NCBI GenBank assembly: GCA_045806965.1
Contig: JBJMIG010000004.1
Coordinates: 1-64,000, forward strand
Direction: 5' to 3'
Origin: DASYTH01 sp045806965
GTDB lineage: Bacteria; Actinomycetota; Actinomycetes; Mycobacteriales; Pseudonocardiaceae
Length of the DNA: 64,000 nucleotides
Below the pieces are notes generated by a model. It searched no databases. It was not told where the DNA came from and worked only from the letters and a program-made list of their open reading frames with translations. The position numbers and the translations under genes were made by a program. This document shows, piece by piece, positions 30,034 through 38,536 of the stretch (its first letter is position 1; every line of letters starts with the position of its first letter).

Positions 30034-31656
30034 ATGCGACGAATTCGAGCACTGTCCGCCGCCGTCGCGCTGCTCGGCGCGTCGGTGGTGTACCTCGCCA
30101 CCAGCCAGCCCGCCCTTGCCTGGGACAACGGGTTGGCCCGCACCCCGCCGATGGGTTGGAACCAGTGGAACGCCTTCGGCTGCAACGTCACCGACGCCCT
30201 TGTCCGGGCCACCGCGGACAAGATCCTGTCGGCCGGGCTGCAGACCGCCGGGTACCAGTACGTCAACATCGACGACTGCTGGATGACCCGGAACCGGGAC
30301 AGCAACGGCAACCTGGTGCCGGACCCGGTCAAGTTTCCCAGCGGCATCCGGGGAGTGGCCGACTACGTGCACTCCAAGGGGCTCAAGCTGGGCATCTACT
30401 CCAGCGCCGGCACCGCGACCTGCGCGGGTTTCCCGGCCAGCCTCAACAACGAGCAGCGGGACGCCACCCTGTTCGCCTCGTGGGGGGTGGACTATCTCAA
30501 GTACGACAACTGCAACAACCAGGGCGTCGACGCGCAGACCCGCTACCAGCGGATGCACGACGCGATCGCGGCCACCGGCCGGCCCATGGTCTACAGCATC
30601 ACGGAATGGGGCAGCAGCACGCCAAAGGTCTGGACCTGGGGTGCGCCGATCGGGCACCTGTGGCGCACCACGGGTGACATCGCCGACTCGTTCAGCTCGA
30701 TGCTGTCGATCTACAAAGCGAACGTGGCGTTGACGTCGTTCTCCGGGCCGGGTCACTGGAACGACCCGGACATGCTGGAAATCGGCAACGGGCACATGAC
30801 CGACACCGAATACCGCAGCCACTTCACGCTCTGGTCGATGATGGCCGCACCACTGATCATCGGCACCGACCTGCGCAACGCCAGCGCCGCCACGCTCACC
30901 ATCCTGGGCAACCGCGACGTGATCGCCGTCGACCAGGACACCCGTGGCGTGCAGGCGCGAGAGGCGCGCTCCTCGGGTGGGCTGCACGTGCTGACCCGTC
31001 CACTGTCCAATGGGGACTTCGCGGTCGCGCTGTTCAACGAGAACGGCTCGACCCAGACGATCACCACCAACCCGAGCGAGGCCGGCCTACCCAGTTCGTC
31101 CTCGTATCGGTTGTTCGACCTGTGGTCCAAGGCGACCAGCACCACCAGCGGCACGATCAGCGCCTCGGTGCCGGCACACGGCACGGTCGTCTTCCGGGTC
31201 ACCCCAGGAACGACGGGGGGCGCCACCTTCGTCAGCGACACGACCTGGCAGGCCGCCACCAACGGCTGGGGCCCGGCCGAGCGTGACCGCTCCAACGGCG
31301 AGCAGGCCGCCGGCGACGGGCGCGCCCTGCAGATCGGAAGTACCACCTACACCAAGGGAATCGGCGCGCACGCGGCCGGCACCATCGACGTGTCACTCGG
31401 CGGCCGCTGCTCGACGTTCACCGCCGACGTCGGCGTGGACGCGGAGGTCGGCACCAACGGCAGCGTGACGTTCTCGGTTCTCGGCGACGGCACCACCCTG
31501 ACCACCACCGCCGTGCTGCGCGGAGGCCAAGCGGCGCAACACCTCTCGGTCAATGTCACCGGCCGCAACGTGCTGCGCCTACAGGTCGGCAACGGCGGCG
31601 ACAACATCGACTTCGACCACGCCGACTGGGCCAACGCCCAGCTCGCCTGCACCTAG
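30034..31656 (+). CDS. Secreted GH27 alpha-galactosidase with C-terminal NPCBM domain
   Basis: The ATG at 30034 follows GGAG by eight bases; a longer frame upstream crosses the promoter region and is not used. The 540-residue protein has a signal peptide and then the GH27 barrel RTPPMGWNQWNAFGCN, with nucleophile in YLKYDNCN (D158) and acid/base in WRTTGDIADSF (D215). After a short beta domain comes an NPCBM module (about residues 405-540: ATNGWGPAERDRSNGE, TKGIGAHAAGTI and NIDFDHADWANAQL). It should release galactose from galactomannan or related side chains. It uses an NPCBM instead of the ricin module of its neighbours and has its own promoter region. Confidence 0.95.
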   Translation: MRRIRALSAAVALLGASVVYLATSQPALAWDNGLARTPPMGWNQWNAFGCNVTDALVRATADKILSAGLQTAGYQYVNIDDCWMTRNRDSNGNLVPDPVKFPSGIRGVADYVHSKGLKLGIYSSAGTATCAGFPASLNNEQRDATLFASWGVDYLKYDNCNNQGVDAQTRYQRMHDAIAATGRPMVYSITEWGSSTPKVWTWGAPIGHLWRTTGDIADSFSSMLSIYKANVALTSFSGPGHWNDPDMLEIGNGHMTDTEYRSHFTLWSMMAAPLIIGTDLRNASAATLTILGNRDVIAVDQDTRGVQAREARSSGGLHVLTRPLSNGDFAVALFNENGSTQTITTNPSEAGLPSSSSYRLFDLWSKATSTTSGTISASVPAHGTVVFRVTPGTTGGATFVSDTTWQAATNGWGPAERDRSNGEQAAGDGRALQIGSTTYTKGIGAHAAGTIDVSLGGRCSTFTADVGVDAEVGTNGSVTFSVLGDGTTLTTTAVLRGGQAAQHLSVNVTGRNVLRLQVGNGGDNIDFDHADWANAQLACT

Positions 31657-31702
31657 CGGAAAGCGTCCTTTTCTGGCCGAACGGCGGTTGGTCGACGGAG
31701 GA

Positions 31703-32335
31703 TCATGCGCGCTCGGCTTGGAGAGTTTCGGTCACGGGACGGCGCCCGCCGATGCGGGCGGGAACAGCGGTGAGTGCTGCGACCACGAGCACGGTCCCCG
31801 CCACCAGGGCGAGCAGTTGCCAGAGCGATGGAAGTGTGACCTGGTCGCTGTCGCCGCCGGTGATCGTGTTGATGGCGTGGAACAGTGCGGAGCCTCCCGG
31901 GACGCCCAGGACAGCGCCGACGAGCGCGGGCATTACTTGGGCGGCCGCCAGTGCGGTGCTCATGCCGCCGGGGGTCGCACCGAGGGCGCGGGTGAGTGCC
32001 GTGGAATGCCGGTTGTCGAGCACTGTCGCCCAGGTGATGACGATGGCGTTGACCGCGGCCAGGGAGAGCAGGATGACCGACCAGACGCCCAGCACGTGCC
32101 GCGGCACGGTCACCTGGGCTTCACTGTATGCGCCGGTGCCCGGCTGGTTGCCGAGGAAGGTGTTGAGCGCAAGGAGGACGTAGATCCCGCTGACCGTGAC
32201 CACGATGCTCACCACACCCAGCACGACGCGTCGTGGCCGGCGCGCGGCGACCCGCAGGGCGAGCAGCAGCGGGACGGGCAGTCGCGTCGAGAAAGCGGTC
32301 AGCCAACCGGTGCGGTGGGGTGGGCGTGCCGCGGT
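31703..32335 (-). pseudogene. FtsX-type ABC permease, C-terminal fragment
   Basis: The reverse strand encodes the last 205 or so residues of an FtsX/MacB-like exporter permease. WLTAFSTRLPVPLLLALRVA leads into the first helix of the C-terminal FtsX domain. Two further helices follow, SVILLSLAAVNAIVITWATV and LLALVAGTVLVVAALTAVPA, with the usual closing RIGGRRPVTETLQAERA. The N-terminal helices and the extracellular domain are missing. At about 32340 the sequence passes directly into a broken IS256 transposase, which probably caused the truncation. Confidence 0.75.
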
Positions 32336-32344
32336 CAGTCGCCC

Positions 32345-32800
32345 AGTTCGGCCGTATCCTTGACGCCGGTGGCGATCAAGCAGTGCACATTGACCACGCG
32401 GCCGTTCTCGCGCACTTTGAGCACGAGCGCGTCGGCGCCGACGAAGGTGTACGGGCCTTGGTCGAGCGGGCGGGTGCGGAACGCCTCGACCTGGGTGTCC
32501 AGGTCGCGGGCCATCATCGAGACCTGAGATTTCGACAGGCTGGTGATGCCGAGGGACTCGACGAGCTTCTCCATCCGCCGGATCGACACGCCGAGCAGGT
32601 AGCAGGTCGCCACCACGCTGGTGAGTGCCCGCTCGGCGCGTTTGCGGCGCTCGAGCAACCAATCCGGGAAGTAGCTGCCGGATATAACCCGCACGGCTGG
32701 ACGTCCGTGGCAGGTTCGATCCGCACGGCACCACCCACTCAGGGACATCAGGTAGGCGAGGTTGTCGGCCAGGCGTTCCTTGAGCGGCAGGGCCGACCGC
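32345..32800 (-). pseudogene. IS256-family transposase remnant
   Basis: The minus strand encodes a stretch typical of IS256/mutator transposases: GSYFPDWLLERRKRAERALT, then GVSIRRMEKLVESLGITSLS and PYTFVGADALVLKVRENGRV. The first catalytic aspartate is in the last segment. The match breaks after HCLIATGVK. The remaining two-thirds of the enzyme, with the second aspartate and the glutamate, are gone. Only scraps of the N-terminal region (PLKERLADNLAYLMSLSGW) survive upstream. It lies against the FtsX fragment. Confidence 0.75.
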
Positions 32801-33072
32801 CGTACCCGGGTCGGCGGCCCGCACCAGATGCGCGGCGGACAGCTGTACACCACGGACGGCCTCGACGTGCTGTGTCTCTGCTCGGCCCGACCACGCCCGG
32901 CCGGCATTCGCCGACGGCGCCGTGATCAGGCGTGGCGCGGGTGTATGAGAATGGTCGCCGGGCTGGGTTTCAGAGCGGCACCCACGATCGGTCGGACGGG
33001 GTCCGGCTCAGTCACTGTCGGTTCGGGGTCTTGGTGATTCCGCGGCCGGCGGAGCGGCGAAGTTGCTCGATA

Positions 33073-33735
33073 TCACATCATGCCCGGCCGGACCAGGCCG
33101 GTCTCGTAGGCCAGGATCACGAGTTGGATCCGGTCGGCCATACCGAATTTGGCCAGCATGTGGCTGATGTGCGTCTTCACACTGCTCGACGCGACGTTCA
33201 GGGTGCCGCCTATTCTCACGTTGCTGTACCCGCGCGCCACGAGTTCCAGCACTTCGAACTCCCGCTTGGTGAGCCGTTCCAGAATCTCCTTGCGTTCCAC
33301 CGCCACGGGCAGACGGTGAGCGTACCGATCGAGCAGCCGCCGGGTGATCTTCGGTGCGAGCATGGCCTCGTCGTTCGCGATCACCCGGACGGCGTGCACG
33401 ATCTCCTCGGCGGGGGCGTCCTTGAGCAGAAACCCACTGGCGCCGGCCCGCAACGCCTCGGCGATGTAGTCGTCCAGGTCGAACGTGGTCAGTACCAACA
33501 CCTTCGTGATCCGGGCCTCCGCGACGAGCCGCCGGGTGACCGCGATTCCGTCCAGCTTGGGCATCCTGATATCCAGGACGGTCACATCCGGGCGCAGGCG
33601 CTCGGCCAGCTTGACCGCCTCCTGGCCGTCGGCCGCCTCGCCGACCAACTCGAGATCGGGTTCGGCGGCCAGGCACATCCGCAGGGCGGATCTCATCAGT
33701 GGCTGATCGTCCGCGGTCAGCACGGTGATGCTCAC
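33073..33735 (-). CDS. NarL/LuxR-family response regulator
   Basis: The 220-residue protein has a receiver domain with the acidic pair in TADDQP, phosphoacceptor D55 in VLDIRMPK, and the conserved threonine and lysine in VLTTFD and LLKDAP. A LuxR-type helix-turn-helix follows (LTKREFEVLELVARGYSNVR, then ASSSVKTHISHMLAKFGM). It lies 87 bases downstream of the histidine kinase gene on the same strand. The pair is divergent from the RND pump operon, so control of that operon is a reasonable guess. Confidence 0.93.
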   Translation of the reverse strand: MSITVLTADDQPLMRSALRMCLAAEPDLELVGEAADGQEAVKLAERLRPDVTVLDIRMPKLDGIAVTRRLVAEARITKVLVLTTFDLDDYIAEALRAGASGFLLKDAPAEEIVHAVRVIANDEAMLAPKITRRLLDRYAHRLPVAVERKEILERLTKREFEVLELVARGYSNVRIGGTLNVASSSVKTHISHMLAKFGMADRIQLVILAYETGLVRPGMM

Positions 33736-33822
33736 CGGTGGAAAGTCTTCGCGCGGTGACCGTTGTGGACGTCTGTCGGGCAGTGGGTGAATAACTCCCC
33801 GATGCCGTCGGGTAATTCATCA

Positions 33823-34674
33823 TCACCGACTGATTTGCCCCCTCCCGGACCGCCTGCCTCGACGCCCGCGCTCCCGATAAGCCCACTCAACTCGGAGCCT
33901 CCCACAAAGTAGATGTCGGTTTGTCGCAATGGCTACCGGTTGTTTCACCGGCAGGTCGACGGCGACCTGGAACCCCCCGCCAGGGCCAGGTCCCACGGCG
34001 ATCGCGCCGCCGAGCCGCGCTACCCGTTGCCGGATACCGTCAACTCCGTAGCCATCCGAGCCGGCGCCGCCGCCGACCCCGAAGTCGAAGATCCGCAGCC
34101 GCAGCCATTCGGGCAGGTATCCGACCACGACGCGCGCCCGCGTCGGCCCGGCATGCCTGAGCGCGTTGGTCAACGCTTCCTGGACAATCCGATAGGCGTT
34201 CACGTCGACATTGTCGGGGAGTGGTCGCCGGTCTCCCCGCACGGTGAGCCGCACCGGCAGGCCGGCCAGCTCCACCCGGGCGACCAGCGTGGGCAACTGA
34301 TCGAGCCCCGGCGACCCGGTTTCCTCCTCAATGCGCAGCCGCCCGAGCAATCGGCGCATCTCGACCAACCCGTCCCGGCCAACCGTCTCGATTACGCCGA
34401 GCGTGAGGTTGGCCCCGTCCAACGTCAACTGCCGCTTGGCCGCACTCGCGCTGGCGATCATGACGGTGAGGTGGTGCGCGACGACATCGTGCAACTCGCG
34501 TGCGATACGCGCGCGTTCCCGCAAGATTGCGCCACGAACCTCTTGGCCGGGATCACGGCGCCGTTTCCGGCAGACCCAGACGAAAATCATCAGCGCGCAG
34601 ACGACCGCTCCGAGCACCAATTGATCTTCGCCGGCAAACGGAGCAGCGACGGAGTTCACCTCGCCCACCGCCAA
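33823..34674 (-). CDS. NarL-type sensor histidine kinase with a reduced membrane part
   Basis: The 283-residue protein has a HisKA_3 dimerisation helix with phosphoacceptor H62 (RARIARELHDVVAHHLTVM). An ATPase domain follows with the N box IVQEALTNALRHAG and the G box GYGVDGIRQRVARLGG. It has only one predicted membrane helix (about residues 18-35), whereas actinobacterial relatives usually have four to six helices before the kinase core. The N-terminal sensing part is therefore very short. A basic tail of about 35 residues follows the ATPase domain (VEWAYRERGRRGRRSGRGQ) and does not belong to the fold. It is probably functional, but the signal is unclear. Confidence 0.88.
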   Translation of the reverse strand: MAVGEVNSVAAPFAGEDQLVLGAVVCALMIFVWVCRKRRRDPGQEVRGAILRERARIARELHDVVAHHLTVMIASASAAKRQLTLDGANLTLGVIETVGRDGLVEMRRLLGRLRIEEETGSPGLDQLPTLVARVELAGLPVRLTVRGDRRPLPDNVDVNAYRIVQEALTNALRHAGPTRARVVVGYLPEWLRLRIFDFGVGGGAGSDGYGVDGIRQRVARLGGAIAVGPGPGGGFQVAVDLPVKQPVAIATNRHLLCGRLRVEWAYRERGRRGRRSGRGQISR

Positions 34675-34982
34675 ACTTCATCACACGAGCTTTGCACCGA
34701 TTGGGTCTCCTGGTCGGTCAAGTCGTTACTCAGGTAGCCACCCTGCTATCAAATCGTTGTCATCCTTCGGTTGTGATGGGCTCCACTTCGGGAACTACCC
34801 CTCCCTCGCGTGGGGGGTACCGAACAGGTTCCGCCGGCGGACGAGAAGTGCGGCCATGCCCGCCTAGCATTTCTCCGGATGCAACCGCCGCAGGAGCGAA
34901 TCGGTCTCTCGTGCAATGAAGTCTGGCGCCAGAGCCCGAGGCGCAATGCGAACCGAGCGTGTCGCGATACCTGGAGCAGCCG
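34675..34982. other. Divergent promoter region between kinase and RND genes
   Basis: These 308 bases separate the kinase start from the first RND gene and must contain both promoters. No gene, strong hairpin or recognisable operator is visible. The middle contains a local AT-richer patch at about 34735-34770. Confidence 0.4.
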
Positions 34983-37900
34983 ATGATACGTGGAATCGTC
35001 TCCCTGAGCTTGATGTTCCGGGTGCTGGTCATTGGTGCCGCAGCCGCAATCTTCGTGCTCGGTTTGGCGCAATTGCCAAGCGTCTCAATGGACGTATATC
35101 CGGAGTTCGGGCCACCCCAGGTGCAGATCCAGGCCGAGGCGCTCGGCCTGTCCGCGGCCGAGGTCGAGCAGCTCATCACGGTCCCGATCGAGCAGGACCT
35201 GCTCAACGGCGTGGCCTGGCTGGACCAGATCCGGTCGGAGTCCGCGCCGGGGCTGTCCTCGATTGACCTGACCTTCAAGCCCGGCACCGACCTGCTGCAG
35301 GCGCGCCAGGCGGTGCAGGAGCGGCTGACGCAGGCGCACGCGCTGCCGAACGTAGGCGGCGGTCCGGTCATGCTGCAGTCCACCTCGTCGGCCGGCCGAG
35401 TGATGATGATCGGGCTCAAGGCGAAGGACCTTTCCCTGATCGACCTGTCCGTGCTCGCCCGGTGGAAGATCAGGCCCAAGTTGATGGGTGTGCCCGGCGT
35501 GGCCAACGTGGCCATCTGGGGCCAACGCGACCGGCAACTGCAGGTTCAGGTGGATCCCGGCAAACTGCGCGACAGCGGCGTCTCGCTGACCCAGGTGCTG
35601 ACCACCACCGGCAACGCACTGTGGGTATCCTCATTGTCCTTTGTGGAGGCGTCGACGCCAGGCACCGGCGGCTTCGTCGACATGCCGTCCCAGCGGTTGT
35701 CGATCCAGCACGTGTTGCCCATCACCACGGCGCAGGACCTGTCCGCGGTGACGGTCGAGGACCTTCAGGACAGCCGGAAGCTGAAGCTCGGTGACGTGGC
35801 CACGGTCGTGGAGGACCACCAGCCGCTGATCGGTGACACCGTGCTGGACAGCGAGCAGGGCCTGATGCTGGTGGTGGACAAGGCTCCCGGCGCGGACACC
35901 GTCGGGGTAACCAACGCCGTCGAGGACGCGCTCGACGAGCTCAGACCTGGTCTGTCCGGCGTGCGGATCGACACCACGGTGCAGCGGCCCGCCACCTTCA
36001 TCGCCACGGCGCTGCACAATCTCGGCCGGTGGGCGTTGCTCGGGCTGGTCGGCATTCTCCTGATGCTCGGTGTGGCGCTGTTCTCTCTGCGTGCGGCGCT
36101 GATCGGCTTCGTGGCGATCACGCTGTCGCTTGTCACCGCGATGTACGTGCTGTACCTGCGGGGCGTGACGTTCAACCTGCTGATCCTGGCCGGGCTGGTG
36201 GTCGCCCTCGGCCTGGTCATCGACGACGCCGTGGTGGATGTCGACGCCATCCGGCGCCGACTCAGGGAGCACCGCGACTCCGGCAGCGACCGGTCGACCT
36301 ACGCGGTGGTGGCCGACGCGCTGGCCGCGGTCCGGGGCCCGACGTTCTACGCGACGCTGGTTCTGCTGCTGGCCCCGTTGCCGCTGCTGTCGATCGACGG
36401 CGTCGCCGGAGCGCTCTGGACGCCCGCCGTGCTGTCCTACGCGCTCGCGGTCGCCGCGTCGACCGTCGTGGCGCTCACCGTCACGCCGGTGCTTTCGGTG
36501 CTGCTGCTGTCCCGCGGTCCGGTGCGCCGCCGGACGAATCCGCTGGTCGTCCTGGCACACCGGGTCTTCGACGGTGCGGCGCCCGCGTTCCTGCGCCGGC
36601 GCGGGCTGGTCTACCTCGCCGTCGGTGTCCTGATCGTGGCGGCGTTGGCGGTGCTGCCGCAGTTGGCGGGCGGGTCGCTGGTGCCGGCCGCGCAGGATCG
36701 GAGTCTGCTGGTGCGCTGGCAGGCCACACCCGCCACCTCGCTGAGCGAGATGACCCGGATCACCGCCGCCGCGTCCACGGACCTGCGGTCGATCCCCGGC
36801 GTACGGGCGGTCGGCGCGCACCTCGGGCGCGCGGTGGCGGGCGATCAGATCGTCAACGTCAACTCCGGTGAGCTGTGGGTCGACCTCACCGACTCGGCCG
36901 ACTACGACAGCGCCGTCGCCACGGTCAAGCACACCCTGCGGGCCTACCCCGGCGTGCACAGCGAAGTGCTGACCTATGAGCAGGACCGGCTCACCGACGC
37001 GCAGACCCGAACGCCCGACGCGCTCACCGTGCGGGTCTACGGCACGGAACTGGACGTCTTACAGGCCAAGGCGGAGGAGGTCCGCAAGGCCGTCTCCGGG
37101 ATCTCCGGCGTCACCGACGCCAAGGTGCACACCCAGCCCGAGGAGCCGACGCTCGAGGTCAAGGTGGACCTCGGCGCGGCCGAGAAGTACGGGATCCGGC
37201 CGGGTGAGGTCCGGCGTGCGGCCGCCACGTACTTCTCCGGCCTGGCCGTCGGAAGCCTGTACGAGGACCAGAAGATCTTCGATGTGGTGGTCTGGGGCAC
37301 CCCGGACACCCGAGGCAACCCGGCCGCCCTCAACAACCTGCTGATCGACACACCGGCCGGCGGCCAGGTGCGCCTCGGCGACGTGGCTGCGGTTCGGGTC
37401 ACGCCCTACCCGACGGTGATCAAGCACGAGGACACGTCCCGCAGCATCGACGTCACCGCGAAGGTGTCCGGCCGCGGCCTCGGCTCGGTCATGGACGAGG
37501 CGAGGAGTCGGGTGGCGAACCTGGCCATGCCACTGGAGTACCGGGCCGAGGTGCTCGGCGACTCGGTTGCCCGCCAGGGCGCGGCCTGGCGCACCGCCGG
37601 GCTCGCGCTGCTCGTCCTGATCGGAATGTTCCTGTTGCTGCAGGCGGCCTTCCGGAGCTGGCGACTGGCGACCATGGTGCTGCTGGCGCTCCCACTGGCC
37701 CTGGTGGGCGGGGTGCTGGCCGCGTGGCCGTTCGGCGCCCTCACGTCACTGGGCGCGTTGGTCGGGCTGCTCGCCGTGTTCGGCATCGCCACCCGCAACG
37801 TCGTCCTGCTGGTTCAGAGCTACCTCAACGCCGTGGAGCAGGAGGTCCGCAGCGTCGACCTCGTCCTGCGCGTGACCAGGCAACGGGTCGGACCGATCCT

Positions 37901-38093
37901 GCTGACCGCCGTCACCCTGGCGATCGCGTTGATCCCGCTGGTGCTGTTCGGCAGCGTCGCCGGCCTCGAGATTCTGCGTCCGCTCGCCGCGGTGATGCTC
38001 GGCGGTCTGGTGACCTCGACCCTGCTCGCGCTGTTCGTGATTCCCGCGCTGTATCTGCGGTTCGCGCCCCGAGTGCAACCCGCCGAGGCATGA
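34983..38093 (+). CDS. CusA/CzcA-type RND efflux transporter, first copy
   Basis: Start is the ATG at 34983 with GGAG six bases upstream, preferred to a GTG eight codons earlier. The 1036-residue protein has the full RND plan: twelve helices, two large extracytoplasmic loops, and HME-family signatures (SMDVYPEFGPPQVQIQAEAL, ITVPIEQDLLNGV, GVPGVANVAIWGQRDRQLQV). The proton-relay helix reads LGLVIDDAVVDVDAIRRRL, with Asp where metal pumps usually have Glu. RND pumps normally work with an adaptor and an outer-membrane channel. The adaptor-like gene downstream is miniature and no outer-membrane partner is expected here. The substrate is unknown; metal ions are the family norm. Confidence 0.9.
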   Translation: MIRGIVSLSLMFRVLVIGAAAAIFVLGLAQLPSVSMDVYPEFGPPQVQIQAEALGLSAAEVEQLITVPIEQDLLNGVAWLDQIRSESAPGLSSIDLTFKPGTDLLQARQAVQERLTQAHALPNVGGGPVMLQSTSSAGRVMMIGLKAKDLSLIDLSVLARWKIRPKLMGVPGVANVAIWGQRDRQLQVQVDPGKLRDSGVSLTQVLTTTGNALWVSSLSFVEASTPGTGGFVDMPSQRLSIQHVLPITTAQDLSAVTVEDLQDSRKLKLGDVATVVEDHQPLIGDTVLDSEQGLMLVVDKAPGADTVGVTNAVEDALDELRPGLSGVRIDTTVQRPATFIATALHNLGRWALLGLVGILLMLGVALFSLRAALIGFVAITLSLVTAMYVLYLRGVTFNLLILAGLVVALGLVIDDAVVDVDAIRRRLREHRDSGSDRSTYAVVADALAAVRGPTFYATLVLLLAPLPLLSIDGVAGALWTPAVLSYALAVAASTVVALTVTPVLSVLLLSRGPVRRRTNPLVVLAHRVFDGAAPAFLRRRGLVYLAVGVLIVAALAVLPQLAGGSLVPAAQDRSLLVRWQATPATSLSEMTRITAAASTDLRSIPGVRAVGAHLGRAVAGDQIVNVNSGELWVDLTDSADYDSAVATVKHTLRAYPGVHSEVLTYEQDRLTDAQTRTPDALTVRVYGTELDVLQAKAEEVRKAVSGISGVTDAKVHTQPEEPTLEVKVDLGAAEKYGIRPGEVRRAAATYFSGLAVGSLYEDQKIFDVVVWGTPDTRGNPAALNNLLIDTPAGGQVRLGDVAAVRVTPYPTVIKHEDTSRSIDVTAKVSGRGLGSVMDEARSRVANLAMPLEYRAEVLGDSVARQGAAWRTAGLALLVLIGMFLLLQAAFRSWRLATMVLLALPLALVGGVLAAWPFGALTSLGALVGLLAVFGIATRNVVLLVQSYLNAVEQEVRSVDLVLRVTRQRVGPILLTAVTLAIALIPLVLFGSVAGLEILRPLAAVMLGGLVTSTLLALFVIPALYLRFAPRVQPAEA

Positions 38094-38113
38094 AGAACAC
38101 CCCGGGAGGGAAA

Positions 38114-38533
38114 ATGCGTCACCGAAACCGTTGGGTCGTCTGGGTCGCCGGAGCGGGCGCGGTCCTGGCGCTGGCCGGTTGCGCCGCCATCGCGGGCGAA
38201 ACCACGCCGGAGGACCCCGCCCAGGTTGAGCAGATACCGGGCTCGGAGGTCAGCAAGCTGACGCTCACCGAAGACGCGGTCGATCGTCTCGGCATCAAGA
38301 CCGAACCGCTTGGCGCGACGATCCCGCTGTCGGCCGTGTTCTACGACAAGGACGGCAAGACCTGGACTTTCACCAACCCGGAGGCGCGGGTCTACATCCG
38401 GCAGCCAGTGACGATCGGTTCGGTGACCGGCCAGGCGGTCACGCTGCGGTCCGGGCCGCCACCCGGAACCGCGGTCGTCACGGTCGGCGGGGCCGAACTG
38501 CTCGGCACCGAGTACGGGGTCGAGGGAGGCTGA
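38114..38533 (+). CDS. Small lipoprotein resembling a trimmed RND adaptor
   Basis: The ATG at 38114 follows GGGAGG by five bases; an ATG overlapping the RND stop as ATGA (38091) is the alternative. The 139-residue protein has a lipoprotein signal ending in LAGC. What follows resembles only the ends of CusB/HlyD adaptors: SKLTLTEDAVDRLGIKTEPL, then IPLSAVFYDKDGKTWTFTNP and AVVTVGGAELLGTEYGVEGG. The coiled-coil hairpin and lipoyl domain that reach an outer-membrane channel are absent, which fits a cell without an outer membrane. It sits between two RND genes, three bases before the second, so it probably serves one or both pumps. Confidence 0.75.
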   Translation: MRHRNRWVVWVAGAGAVLALAGCAAIAGETTPEDPAQVEQIPGSEVSKLTLTEDAVDRLGIKTEPLGATIPLSAVFYDKDGKTWTFTNPEARVYIRQPVTIGSVTGQAVTLRSGPPPGTAVVTVGGAELLGTEYGVEGG

Positions 38534-38536
38534 GCC

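Noticed and set aside
28288..30987. 899-codon minus-strand open frame opposite GH54 and GH27
   Set aside because: It has no recognisable domain and lies opposite two well-supported glycosidase genes and across a terminator.
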